Positions 10,308-22,785 of a DNA stretch of 64,000 bases are shown here, in pieces. Made by a program: the position numbers and the translations under genes. Numbering within the stretch: position 1 is the first letter of the stretch; each line of letters opens with the position of its first letter. The notes beneath the pieces are model-generated. The model searched no databases, was not told the origin of the DNA, and saw only the letters and a program-made list of their open reading frames with translations. The stretch is from Cymbomonas tetramitiformis (taxonomy: Eukaryota; Chlorophyta; Pyramimonadophyceae; Pyramimonadales; Pyramimonadaceae): assembly GCA_001247695.2 (NCBI GenBank), contig LGRX02034486.1, positions 31,063-95,062 of the forward strand. Reading direction: 5' to 3'.

Positions 10308-10628
10308 TTATCTCAACAAGGCAATCCACTGTGGTTTAAGCATGTGTATTGTCATGCATTCACCCAAATGCAAATACGCGGTGATGAAGACGAGGGAATT
10401 CGCGTGCTTGTCTCCGTCATATTCGAACGTCACTTCGAATCGCTTGCCAGGTGCTTTGTCCGGGTCACATGCGGTCACTCGAGCCTTCAAGCTATATTGA
10501 AGGGGGTTGGGGCATTGCCCGCCAAACTCTTGGACAGCCCATTCCCGCCCACACGCACCAGCGGGAATGCATAACTCACACCCTATAATTTTCACACGTT
10601 TTCTCAAGTTGAGCGCAATTGGAGGCAT
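10308..10628 (-). CDS. Cysteine-containing small ORF inside the inverted-repeat transposon
   Basis: A 106-aa frame, the only sizeable one in the element. It contains five cysteines, four of them at C18, C21, C26 and C39 and one at C54, and a beta-rich stretch with GKRFEVTFEYDGDKH that resembles small barrel folds such as Tudor or chromo-like modules. It ends IALLR before a stop. It could be a remnant of a transposase DNA-binding domain or a captured host segment. No firm family assignment is possible. Confidence 0.4.
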   Translation of the reverse strand: MPPIALNLRKRVKIIGCELCIPAGACGREWAVQEFGGQCPNPLQYSLKARVTACDPDKAPGKRFEVTFEYDGDKHANSLVFITAYLHLGECMTIHMLKPQWIALLR

Positions 10629-10767
10629 GTTTAACAGCGTTTGCCGCCAAGTCTATTGACCCCCGAGTACTTTTAGTATTGGTTTTAGGTGTCTAGTTCG
10701 TCACTATAATGTAACATTTCTTTCGGATCCGCGTAACGACCCCGTTACGCGCCAAAAGCGTAGGGTT

Positions 10768-10806
10768 GGTTTACCCACCGTAACAGCCTGTTACGGTGGG
10801 TAAACC
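10768..10806. repeat. Near-perfect palindrome at the element's right end
   Basis: Arms of 19 bp (10,768-10,786 and 10,788-10,806) pair perfectly around a single central base. The arm is built from the same GGTTTACCCACCGTAAC block as the terminal repeat, so the right end carries this block twice in opposite orientation, while the left end carries only the shorter GGTGGGTTAACCCACC version. Confidence 0.8.
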
Positions 10807-10826
10807 CACCGATCTGGCAATAGACA

Positions 10827-13800
10827 ATAGTGACCTCGCCGGACAGGTAGTCCACGGACCCCAGAAGCGGCCTGCCGCCCACGGCGTGCGCACCGGGCAC
10901 GTCCGCGACTAGGGTCCCGTTGGCCAGGTCCACGGTCGCGTCGAAGGCGTAGGACTGGAGAGCGTACCCGCCCACGCGCCCGCGGTACACCTGCGTGACG
11001 GGCTGCGTCACACGAGCATTGGTCGGGTCCACCAAGTCCGGCTCGCGACCGTTGATGAAGGTGAGCGCGGCCACTCTTTCCCCGCTCAGCATGGGCATAC
11101 GGGTGGAGTGCAGAAACTCCGGGATCCACGGATTGACATCGAAGGTGCCGTCGGTGCGATTGCGCACGTGGGCGACCAGCAGGTGAAGCCCGGCGCCGTC
11201 CTCGCTGTCGCGGTCCAGCCGAGCCCTCGCGGCGCCTTCCGTGATGCGGGCGGAGCGGTCCGTACCTTCCCCGGGCAGGCGCAGCCCTCTGGGACCGACG
11301 TAGATGTGCGAGTCGTAAATCACGTTTTGGGAGCGGCGCATGATGTCCATGCGCACGCGGGCTGCTATGCCAGCCGGGTGGGTGCGGTTGTGACGCGTTG
11401 GGTCGGCGCGCAGAACCGCCACGATGATGGAATCCTCGGCGTCCGGCTCCTCCCCGTCTCCCGTCCAACCCCCGGTGAAATCCGCGGTTGGGTAACACGG
11501 GGATGCCCCGCTTCCGTCGGAAGCGCGGCGGGCGCTAACGGAGAGCATAGCGTCTTTGGAACGCACGAACACCCCGTACAACGGTCGGTCTCCCTCGACC
11601 AAGATTTCCACCTCGTTCAGCGCGTCCGGCGAGGGAATCACGCCCTCGAGAAGCAGCGACCCGTCATCACCGAACACGGCGTACTCGGTGTCGGGTTCCT
11701 TGTGCGCCACAATGCGCAGCCGCAGGGACTCACCCGGAGCGAGCAGGGTAGCGCAGCCTAGCTCGGTTCCGCGCGCGTGCAGGAGCACCGCATCCCTGGG
11801 CTCGATGACGGTCACGGGTAGATCGCTGTAGGCGTAGATCACGTCCGCCGGCAGCGTGTCGACCACGCTCGGCTCCAACGAGGCAATCTCGACCCCGGTC
11901 TCGCCGTGAAGCGTGCGCGGGTAGTTGGACATCTGAATCATCCGCATGGGCGGGTCGCTGGCGCTGCGCGCCGCCCCGAAGCGGTCCACCAGCGGCGCCG
12001 GTCCCAAGGGGGCGTCAGGTGGAGGGGGCGCATCGACGCGGCCGGGACGGGCGCACACGGCGTGCGTGTACTGCGCCTCGCACGGCACCGCCCGCAGTAC
12101 GACCTTGCGATTGTCGCCGCCGGTGACATTGGCGTACCACATCGCTTCTGCGTCCACCGGCACCGCCCCGTGCAGCTCCAACGCGGCGCAGGCGTGAGCC
12201 ACGCTGGCGTTCGCCTCGAGATGCCACAGGGTGGGGTGGTCTCGCAGCAGCCGGTCGAAATCCTCGTTCTGCGTCGCCCAACCGGCAACGTCCGCGTGCC
12301 ATCTAAGATCCACGGGCATCGGCGGCAGCGTGGGCGGCGCCTCGTCTTCCGGATCCTGGCCGAGCACCAGATCCAGCTCGACAATGTCTTGGGTGCTCAC
12401 CTCGCCCGCGTCGAGCATGTTGACGAGGTTCTTAAAGAGCGGGTGCTGGGAATTGCTGTTGGCGCTCTCGGAGAAGGAGGCCCGGTAGGCCGCTCGCAGT
12501 TTCTCGGCAAAGCGCTCCGCGTCCACCCGATCCAGGTCGGGCACGTACAGCAAGGTCGAATCCAGCTCGGCGCAGCGCTCGCGCAATCGTTCGGTCGACC
12601 AGGACCCGTGGCGACTGAGGGTGTGCTCAAAGTGCACGCACATCACCTCTTCGGAGTCGTCCCGCAGACTCAGGCGCCTGAAGTTGCCGCAGCTGTAGGT
12701 GCTCTGCGCTCCGGTGATGTAGAAGGTCGCCCCCAAGGCACGCCTGGCTTCGCAGGCGCGCTCCAGGTGCACCTCCCGGGTGTTCTGCACCGCGACGCTC
12801 GCGTCGGAGGTCATCATCAGGGCGTAACGCACTTGGTGCGTGTGCCGTAGCGGCGAAAAGTGGGAGTCGAACACGTACGCCACGTGGTAATCGTCGGTTT
12901 GCTGCCCGGCCACGAGCGTGTTACGCAGCACCCGCGCCGTACCGTCGGTCCGGTCCACCTGCAGTCGGATCCTGCCGCCGGCCGCCGCATTTTCGCTCGG
13001 GGCGTTCAGAGGCATGGGCACCGCTGCGGACGCGTCCTCGCCGTACTCGATCGCCTGGATGCCGCCCGTGGCCGTGTACACCACGCCCACGCTGTACAAC
13101 GGCGGAGAGGCCATGCTCATCGCCCGTGGTCCGTCGGGGAAGAGCAAGGCGCGAAGCACGCCATCTCCGCTGACCTGCGCGTCCAGCTGCAGCCCTACGG
13201 CGTCCCCCTCGAAAGCCAGGGAGTTGCCCCCAATAACCGCCACCTCCTGCGTGGACGCGTCGCCGTCGTAAAGCACCGCCTTCGCGTGGGAGCTGATAGG
13301 GCCCCCGTCCGCGGTGATCCATTGCGGCGGGTCGTTGCTCACGGCCTGCATCACAAGGTTGTCCGCGTCGCACTGGCAACCGTAAGCGGCAAACTCCGTC
13401 ACCGAGTAGCTGGGGGCCACCGCCCGATCGGTGATCGTGAGCTTGAGCTCCACCACACGACTCTCCACCGTCACGCTCGCGTGAGAGGGCGCGCCATCTT
13501 GGTACGACTGCTCGTGCAGCACCTCCCAAACCCCGCTCGCGTACCCCCGAGCCTCCAGGCGCCAACGGGTGGGCACCAAGGTGTCCGCCTTGAAACCCAC
13601 GCGCGCGTGGGTCACCAGGGAGCCGCCGGCGGGCATGGTGAGCACGATGCTGCCGCCCGCCACCACGAAAACAGGCATCCCGCTGAGGGTCCGCGACGAG
13701 TCAATTTCCGGGCCGAACAGCCGAAGCCCCGCCACGTGAGCGGTGGTGCGTTCCGAGGCGCTCTTTAAAGTCACCCGCCACGCTTTGGCCGTGACGGACT

Positions 13801-16800
13801 GCTGCGCGCCCACGAGCATCACCGTACGGCCCAGGTCGGGCGCCTCGGGGCCCAAAAGCTCGCGCTCGCGACCGGCTACGCCCTCATCCCGCAGCATGTA
13901 CGGCGTCCAGTATCCGTCCGGGTCCGTCAACGATTGAGTGTAGTGCACCCGCAGGTCCTTCACGAGCACCTCCGTGTCCAGCTGCAGCTCGATACGCGAA
14001 ATGGCGGTCTCGTCCGCGAACTCGTACACGATCGCCGCGCTGTCGGCAGTCTCGTCCACCTGAAGCGTGACGTTTCCGCCGGATCCGGGCGTCAGAAGAT
14101 CTGCCACGTCCGCGCAGGAGCCGAGCACGTACACCCGATCCCCGCTCTGGCCTTCGCTCAGGTCGCAGCGGGACAGCGAGGTAGCGCCGTGCACTGGTAT
14201 GGGGTCCGCGCCCATGTACTCGGACGCGTCCACCGCGGCCGCGCCGGTGTACGAGAGCAAAAGCTTTCTCTCCACGTCCGCGCTGACCGTATCCACAGCC
14301 AAGGTGGCATTGAGATCCCGTTCGCAGTGGGCGTACGGCGAGTGCGCGCGCGGCTCGCCCAGTCGGAAGCGAAGCGGTCGGTGACTGCCGGCGGGATGCA
14401 GCTCCCACTCCTCAGCGTGCAGCTTGGCATACTGCGTCCAGTACACCCCGCCGTGCGAGTAGTGCACGCGGAGCGCGCGAGGCGCCGCGCCGACCACGGT
14501 GTCGTACGCGAACTGCATGTACGAGGGCATGGGGGCGTTTTTGGGGAAGGTGTAGTTTAGCAAGATGGGAAAGTTGGCGCGCTCGTACGTCACGGATGTC
14601 CCGTGGGCGGAGGGATCCGTGCGGTACTGGTCTTCGGGCGAGTTGGTCCCGTCGTGCAGCACCAACGGGTCGCTGGACGTGAGGTTACTGGGGAAGCGAG
14701 TGGACTCGGGCTGCATCACCAGCAGGTTGGCGTCCAAGAAGCTGGCCTCCATCAGTTCCAAGTTGCCGATTTGGTCCAAAGTGTCCTCGATCTCGATGGA
14801 CCAGTGACGCACGCCCCGCAAGTTCTTATGGTTCAAAGGCACACTGAGCGGTTTGTTGTGGTTGGTGTCGTCCTCACCCATGTGAAGGGGTCGACCGTGC
14901 TCGGTCCAAGTCGAGTACACGTCGTCCTTTTCAACGATGGTTGACGCCCCGTACAAGGCCCACTCCTGTAGCCGCAGGTCCCCGTTGTACAGGGTGTCCC
15001 GTATCGTCAGGGTGAACTCCGCGCAGGCGACGTCGTCTGCCACCAGGTACTCGGTGCCGCGCCAGGTGTACCACTCGTCCTGCCCGGCGTTGTCCCGGTG
15101 ATGCAGTGATCTCACCACGTCCGCAGCGGTGTTCTCGCAGTCTCGCGCGGACACGGTCCATGAAGAGGGCGTGCGCCACTGCGCGGTGCCGCCCGGCGGG
15201 TGCAGCTCGTAGTAAACCAAGTACACCCGCTCGGGCAGCGCCAGGGTGATGTTGTAGTGCCGGAAAGGCGAAGTCTCGAGCTGGTACGCCCGGTAGTCGT
15301 ACTGCGTGTACCCGCGACCGTCGTTCATGTCCGCGTGATCAAAGAGGCGGTACGGCGCGTGGGAGGCGTAATGCCCCGGGCGTCGGCTCTGATCCGCACC
15401 CTCCACGATGATGGCGTACGCCCCGTTGCCGTAGGACTGGTTGGCCACTAGCAGATCCACGCGGTACGGCGTGGTGCCGTAGTTGACGTTGCTGCCAGCG
15501 TCCGTCGCGCGCGGACTCGGTAACGTCTTGGGCTGGCCATCCATAGTTGCCACCACCGACCCCGACGTCACCGCCTCGTCCGTGAAGCCCACGGGCGGGT
15601 AGCGACGGGCCAAAGGCTCGTGCGTGCTTTTGCGTCGCAGAGGCACGCTGAGATTGCCGCTGGCGTAGAAAATGCGCATGCCCGTCATATCGTAACCGTT
15701 ATCATTACCGGCCCACACTGCGGCGGTAGGGGCAACGGGCTCCGTGAAGGTGTGAACGATGGACGACCCGGGGCACGTCATCTGCGCGCTCTGCAAGTTG
15801 TTGACGTTGTAGACGCCGTCCGTGGCCCAATAATCTCCACCCATCACCAATTTATGACCAAAGAGTCGGACTACGTCCGCCACGTAATTTCCTTGATTAT
15901 TGACAATAGGACCGACCAAACATTCATCGTTGTGCGCAAAACCAAATCCTTGCCAAACGTTGCCTGCATAGTGCGCCTTTCCAAAATTGCAAATTTTATA
16001 GGTGCTCTGCGCGCTGGTCGGTGTTATCCATACGCCTGCTTTAGCGTCTTCGAGTGCGGTGGTGTATTGCGTCGGGTACCGTGCAATCTGAGACCCGTAT
16101 ACAATGTTATCCATTCTAAAATACGACGTGTACAGATCTGCGCTCATGTGCGCAGGAACGAATTCAATAAACGCAAAATCTGCTGCATTTATCGCATCAT
16201 CGCTCCATTTCCCGTAGCCATTGAAGGTTAAATCGCCGGTTTGATCGGTGGGCATTTGTCCATTGTAGACGTCCAAATATGCAATCTGCGTTCGCGTCCA
16301 CCGCTTTCCGCCTTCTTCCAAGTAAGTCGGGGCCGTGTTGAACAAAGAGGCCCTCGCCCAGGACTGTGGGTAGAGATGCGTGTCGGGGGACGCTCTGTGA
16401 GCGTAAGCCAGATTGGTCGGGTGCGCGCCGGACTCGTCCCACAGCGCCCACTCGTTTAGGTTGACGCGAGTGGGCGTCGGGTTCTGACCGCTCTGGTGTC
16501 CCGCAGCCGCGCAGTCGAGCCGCCACGAGGTGGCGTTGGGTACGACCGCGACCGAGGTGGTCGAACCGAGCTGCTGGTACGCCCTATCCACAAGTTGCGT
16601 CGATACCGTATCCGTATGCGTGTGCGTGCCCCACACCCGGATCTCGGACAGGCCGCCGTACGAGCGGCTAGTGCTAAAGCGGCGCTCGAAACGCAGCCGC
16701 ACGTACCGAGCGCGCGCATCCGGGCCTCCGCAGGCGTTGTTTTTGGTGAGGTCGATCACGGTGGGGTGGTTGTCGTGCAGCGTGTAGTGCACGTTGCCCG

Positions 16801-19800
16801 AATGATGCGTGCGCTGTCTGGGCCGCAGCAGGTCGTGGTACCCGCTGCCGGGCATGTGCGGGTGCGTCACGCGCGACCAAGCCGGGTCTTCGTGGTACGC
16901 CGGGTTACCAGCGTCGGTCAATCGCAGCTCCGCGCCCGCGCAGTGCACGTCCACCCGATCTACGTAGTCGCGGTCGCCCGTCGAGCTCTCTCCGGGGTGA
17001 TGCTTGTTGAAAATCTCGATCGCGCGCAGCGAGAACCGACGCCCCGCGTGCTCCGGGTCTTCGGGCGACCGGCAGAGACGACCGTCCAGATCCAGCACCA
17101 CCGTCAGGTCCCGATTGTCCACGTTGGTGTCGAAGCGGAAGTAACCACCATCGCCGATGCGGGCGTCGTTCTCGGCGTCGGGCACCGCGTTTTGCCGCAC
17201 ACGGTTGACGTGATCGTCGCGCTCGTTTAGATGGGGGCGCAGCGCATCCGGTTTCATGACTTCCGAATCGAACGCAGGGGTGATGATGCCGTCCAGAAGC
17301 GCCCCCGGGTAATCGTACGGATTGTACAGGTTGCGCGTTTTCATAACCTGAGCCAGATGCGGTTGGCTCGGTCCGGGCGAACTTTCGTCGATGAACCCGT
17401 CCCCGGTGCGCCAGTAGTAGCTATCCCCGTCGAACTCCTCCGGATCGTAGTACACCCACATCGACGTGCGACTGGTGTGATCGTCTGCGCGTGTATTTTT
17501 GTGGCACGTGGGGTCCCCACCCAACGGTGTGATGGAGGTGTGCGGCGTGCTGTTCCTTAAAGCGGCGGAGCCGATGAAGGGGCCCTTGTGCGGCGTCAGC
17601 ACCCGCGGAGCGTCGTCCTCCGGTGCGTTGGCGATGGTGAGGATCGTCTGCGCGCAGTTGGGTTCGGGGTGGCGCATCAAGGCGTCGTCGCCGCACCGCA
17701 ACGTGTGCGTGCCGCGGTCCGCCACCGCCGAGTACCACACCATCTCTTGCGGAGGGTCAAACCCGCCTGCCTCCCTGGCGCGGTCGACGGCCCCCTTGCT
17801 GCCGGACATGTCCACGCGCACCCTTCGCTCGTAGGCGACGGTGCTGGACTGGGCCACCACGTCGGGGTGCGTTTCGCAGCCGTAGAGGAAGAGCTTGTAC
17901 ACTTGCATGTACGGGTTGGTGTTGGTGTGGTATCTGTCTGGGTAACCCATGGCGTTGAAATCGTCGCCCATCCATTTGATTCGTATACCGGACACGCGCT
18001 GCGGTTTATCCAAGAATCGGTGCTCCGTAATGGCGCGATGCCCCTGCTCGTTGCGAAGCATAAACTTCCAATCGGCGTCATCATTCGGGTCCGCATTTGG
18101 CGTCAGTGCCAAGTAACCCCAATGGGAAAATTGGCTGCTATCCCCGCGCTGCATCAAAATGGTGCGCACTAGATACACGGGCGCGTCGAAGGTGACCTGC
18201 GCGTATCGGTTAGGATTGCGCACCGCGTCGACGTAAACCCAATAACTAGCAGTGCTAAAATCGTATACACCGCTCGAGAGCTGCGTAGCGACATTGTTGC
18301 CCGTCGCCCCATTCCCATGTTGCGATAAAACCTTGCCGCCCGTGGGTATCACGCGCGTGTTCGCGCAGTTTGCCACGTCCTCCGCGCGGGACCAGCCTCC
18401 CCAAGAATGAAGCTGGTTGTAGAGGCTGGCGTTCATGCTTCTGTTCGCGTGCAACTCCGCCGGTACCCCGAGGTGCACCAGCGTCGGACGGGCCAGCGTG
18501 AAGGTGGTGGCGTGCGGACGGTCCTGGGCGACCGCGGGGATGTAACGGTGCGCGAAGGTGCGCAGCCGATCCACCTCCGGCACTTCCGTTGGATCTCGCA
18601 GCCGCAACGCGGAATCGTCAAAAGCGTACGCCATCGCCGGCGTGGGCGTGTTGGCGTCCACGTAGTGCGACGCGATCTGCACGTCGGACACCTCGGTGGG
18701 AAAGGCGGGCGCCTTGGTCACGAGGGAGACCTGATGCGGATCGTCCCGGTTCATGAGCGCGCGCAGCTCTACGTGAACCGCGCGCATCTCCTGCCAGTCT
18801 AGAGCCCCGGTGTGAATGCGCACGTCTGTGATGCGCAGCTCGTCGGAACCCGAAAGGTTCGGCCCGAAGACGATGTTCGTCTCCCCTGGCACGTGCAGAG
18901 GCAGAGTCGCCTGCGACACCGCGTTCCGCAGAGCGCCGCCGTAGGGGTTGCCGGCGTAGAGCTTGCGCACGCGCGTCGTGGATGTGGCATCATCAAAGGC
19001 CACCACAGTGTGCACCCACGAGTCGTCCGCGTGCTGCGCGTTGACCACGTCGGTGACCCCCGGCGGGTCGTGCAGGTCCACCTGACGCCACTCGCCGCGA
19101 CGCACGTCTCCGGGGTTGCCGGTGCTCACCAAAGAGACGTTGCGCCACGCCACCCACTCCAGGTCGTCGTTTAAGGCGTATTCCAGCATCGCCATCGTCG
19201 GGCACCGAGGGCCATTCTCGGGCTGCTCATTAGCGGCGCACCGCACCCGCATCCTGCGCGGTCTTTGAGGGAACCAAAAGGTTACGCTCCAGCTGTCCAG
19301 CAAGTTGGCCTCCCAGTACGAAGTCGTGGGAGTGTTAAAGTACCCGTAATTCCCTTTTTCATCCTGTTGCAGAGCGTCCGTGGTGTGGTGGTGGTTCAAT
19401 CGTCGAATCTCCTTGATGTCGCTGTTGGAAAGCACGCGCCCGGCGTCATCCTCGAACAGCGGCCCGGCGCTGTAACGGAAGAGCTTTTGCGAGGGATCCT
19501 CGGTTTCCAAGAAGCGCACCCGCCAGGCTATCGCCAGAGGGGCATCCATCGAGTTGTTTCGTGCGAAATCGGCCCGGGCGGTACGTGCGGGGGTGAGTTT
19601 GGTTTCCACGCGGTGCACGCGCACCGGAGTGTCGTGGCTGCGGTAGGGAGGCGTCGCCCCGGGGCGTTTGGCGCGAGCGTACTGCCCGTACGCGGCAAAC
19701 TCGCGCACCAGGTAGCGGGGCCAGGCGGCTGTGGTTTTCATCTGCTCGTGGAACTGCACCTTCACCGCTGTACAGCGGGGTGGTTGCAGCACACGCTGCA

Positions 19801-22714
19801 CGGTCCACACGTCACCGTTCGAGGTTGCCTTGGTGAGCAAGGGATCCGCTGCGTCGTACGTTCCTCCGTGGTTAATCGCTTGCGTTTCCAACAGCATCCA
19901 ATCGTTTTCGTTCTTGGAGAAGGCGCTGGTCGCCTCCGGCCTGAGCGCGTAAAACGTCAAGTTATCTGGCGGAGTGACGCGTCGGTTGGTGTCCGTCGTC
20001 GCAACGTTCTGCACCAGCATAACTTCCTCCACGTACACCGAGCGATTGAACATCAGCACCGCGAAGTTGGCAACGTACGTAGCGGTGCCGACTGTGCCAT
20101 CGTACATGCGCTCCATGGGATTGGTGGCATGCGGGTTGGCGTAGGCCCAAAATTCGGTGCCCGCCTCCACGACGTGCAACCGCCGAGCCTCTGTGACCGG
20201 CGATACGATTCGGCGCTCGTCCACGAAGCGTTCGTCCGGGATCGACATGAGCACCTCGGCATCTTGCTTGTCCGGGCTCTGCGTGAGCTTGCTCCAGTAG
20301 GACACGGAGAAGCTGCTGTACGGCGAGCGACGGCCGAGCGCCAGCTCCATGTCGGACAACCGCAGTCCGCGGTTGGTCGCGTTGAGCAAGAGGCTGCGCA
20401 TCGCCACGCGCCTGTCCGGCACGTCGTCGCTGGTCACGAGTGCGCCGTGCGACAGGTTGAAGCTGTCCGCGGGCGCCGCTCGACCGTGGCCGTCCAGCGC
20501 CGCCAGGGCGTCCGTGGGGTGGTCGAAGTGGAGCCGGTAGCGCAGCAGGTCGTAGCGAGGGTCCCGCGGGCGAGGTCGCGATCTGCGGACCGATGAAGGT
20601 TGCGCAGGGGTCGCGCTTCTCAGACATACGCACCGCACGTGAGCGTCCCTGTTGCAGGACACCTCCGAGCTGGCAATGGCGTTGAAGAGGACTCGGCTGC
20701 GCACGTGCGAGAGCACCACGTGCACGCACCCCGCGGGTAAGCTGGCGTCGGTCACGGTGTAGCCCACCTCCGAGTGAAGATCGCGCGCCACCTCATCCAA
20801 ACACTGAGCGGCGTTCGGCCGATGCGCGGCGGGGCATGCGTTGGAAGTGACCGCCCAAACGTACTCGCTGCGGTTCACGGGCACGCCCTCGCGAGTGGCG
20901 CTCGCGCCGTAGTCGCCATACCACCCGTCCACGCCTTGCGTGAGTCCGGAAGGCATGTAGTATACGTATGCCATCAGCTTGATGGTGAAGGCCTCGCCCG
21001 TCGGGGAGGCGGCCTTTGCCATTTCGCGGTCATCGTACACGGGGTAGTAGCCCGCGATCAGCATTCCCGCCGGAGGCGCGTTCGGGCTGGAGGGGGGTGG
21101 CGAGGGTGGCGGTGGCGGTGCCGGGTGCGGCTCGCGCAGCAGGGCCACCTCCTCGAATATCGCGAGAGATTGCTCCGTCACGATGTCGATCAGCACCGTG
21201 GCGCAGGGCACATCGGTTTGCACGGGCAGGGTCGCGTTGGCCCAGCCCGACACCACGGACGGCTCGGCAACCTGTTGATGATAAACCTGCGCGCCGCTGT
21301 AGTCCTTGCAGGTGAGATTGACGCTCTGCATCGCGCTGGTCGCGTGCACGGCGAAACCGTCCACCACGGAGGGTGCGCCCAAGTCGTATCTCAGGTGCAG
21401 CTCGATTGAGTAGCTGATGTTGTACCCGCGCTCGAGCACAGTATCGAAGAGGTCCGTCACGCACCCCGCGTAGCCTTGAGCGTACGTTTGCGCGCCACCG
21501 GTGGGCATCTCGAAAGCGACGGGTCCATACAGCACCTCCAGTCCGCTGTTAGCCGCAGGGTTGTCGCAGTCCCAGGAACCGGCAGCGGACCCGGACCCTA
21601 CATCGCGCACCACGGCGCAATTTACCACCTCGAATCCGCTGTCAAAATTACCCGGCGGGTACAAGGGGTATCTTCCATCGTACGACCGTGGTACGTAGGA
21701 CGGCAATCCCCGCAGGACTGTGTCTCCGTTGGCGAGCGTGAAACGCTCGTCGTACATGCCGTCGATCCACACGGGCGTGCGGGACCGATCGCAGGTGATG
21801 CTGTCCTGCGCGCCGTTCACCGGGCGATTGTCGCTCACCACCTCCAAACGCCCCGTCACCCACGCCGGTAGCGTGTAGGCAAACGGCTGCGCGGGTACGA
21901 TGCGCACGTCGTTGAAGTAGGTGCCGACGGGGCTGCCGCCGCTCGTGGTCGCTCGATTACGAGCCTGGGGTGTGTACGACGTCAGGGAATAAGAGCGATC
22001 GTTGGCGGCCTGTATGTAGTAAGGCGAAATCTCACCGGGCGGTGTGCGAATGTACGTGGCACGCATAACCTCCAAGTTGGTAAAAGTGCGCGACGGGTCG
22101 TTGCTGTGCACCTCGTACGTGGAGCTTTTGTATTCGGACAGATGCCTCTCGTTGCCCGACATATCCTGCCACCAGTTTCCGGTGTGCATGGGGTACCAAG
22201 CGAGCAGCTCTTTGTACAGCGGATCATTCAGTCCGTCTCGAAACTCGCCGTCCACGTACATGCGGCGCATTTCGTACTCTTCCAAACTGCGATTGAAGAG
22301 CATGATGTTGTTCACCGGGTAGTTGCCCCCTGTGATGGAGTTGTAGTAAAAACCGCACTGAAACCTGGCTGTGTCCCACTCGGACCAATGCGTGTTCCAA
22401 GAGTCGTGCCAGCTGGTGGTGCCACCGTGGAGCAGGAAGAACTCGTCGTCGTCTCCGATATACAATTTGATGCCTGTAATCTTATCGATCGTGATTGCGA
22501 CCATCTGAGCGCGGTCCTGCGTGCCATCCCACTCGTCCCAGCCTTGGTCATGGGCGGATCGGAAGTACACGTTGCGCTGATGTGCGTTGCTCGGTCGATT
22601 GAAACCGATGTGGTTGTAAGCGTACGGCTTGTTCCCGCTACCCCCTGAACTGGCGTAGTGCAGATTGAGGTGAAATATTTCATCTTTGCCGTTCGTCAGG
22701 CCGCAACCGAACGG
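10827..22714 (-). CDS. Giant secreted lectin-like protein, central segment
   Basis: One exon of 11.9 kb, entered through the acceptor CGCGCAG at 22,715 and joined in phase to the upstream segment. It begins inside a laminin-G/concanavalin-A-like domain (NIMLFNRSLEEYEM, then NWWQDMSGN) and continues through a proline linker near 21,080 (PPPPPSPPPSSPNAPP), a Cys-rich stretch, and a long series of beta-sandwich modules. One near 16,650 (ARYVRLRFERRF, then GLSEIRVWG) looks like a discoidin/F5-8C-type carbohydrate-binding domain, and similar R-V-W-G/A-L-Y-G endings recur. Many N-glycosylation sequons support an extracellular site. The frame is intact to the inserted element, which adds a premature stop at 10,745. 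Domain names are by eye. Confidence 0.75.
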
Positions 22715-22785
22715 CTGCGCGCAACACGCAAACTTGTGAGCACCGAGAAAAAAGAATTCCACAAAAGACAAAAACAAACACGCAC
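22715..22785 (-). other. 71-bp intron of the giant gene
   Basis: Donor CAG/GTGCGTGTTT and acceptor CGCGCAG on the minus strand. The upstream exon ends on a codon boundary after 2,182 codons (FWGMTQ) and the next begins PFGCGLTNG in frame. Confidence 0.8.

Larger units (their letters stand above)
9762..10826. mobile_element. 1,065-bp inverted-repeat DNA transposon inserted in a coding exon
   Basis: Ends are TGTCTATTGCCA (9,762-9,773) and its exact complement (10,815-10,826). Further in, CGGTGGGTTAACCCACCG at 9,782 and a matching GGTGGGTAAACCCACCG at 10,794 extend the inverted repeat to about 38 bp. It is flanked by ATAG at 9,758-9,761 and 10,827-10,830, read as a 4-bp target duplication. Excision of the element plus one ATAG restores the giant gene's reading frame precisely. 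No transposase is encoded, only a 106-aa ORF, so it is non-autonomous or of an unknown type. The interior is AT-rich compared with the host exon. Confidence 0.85.
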
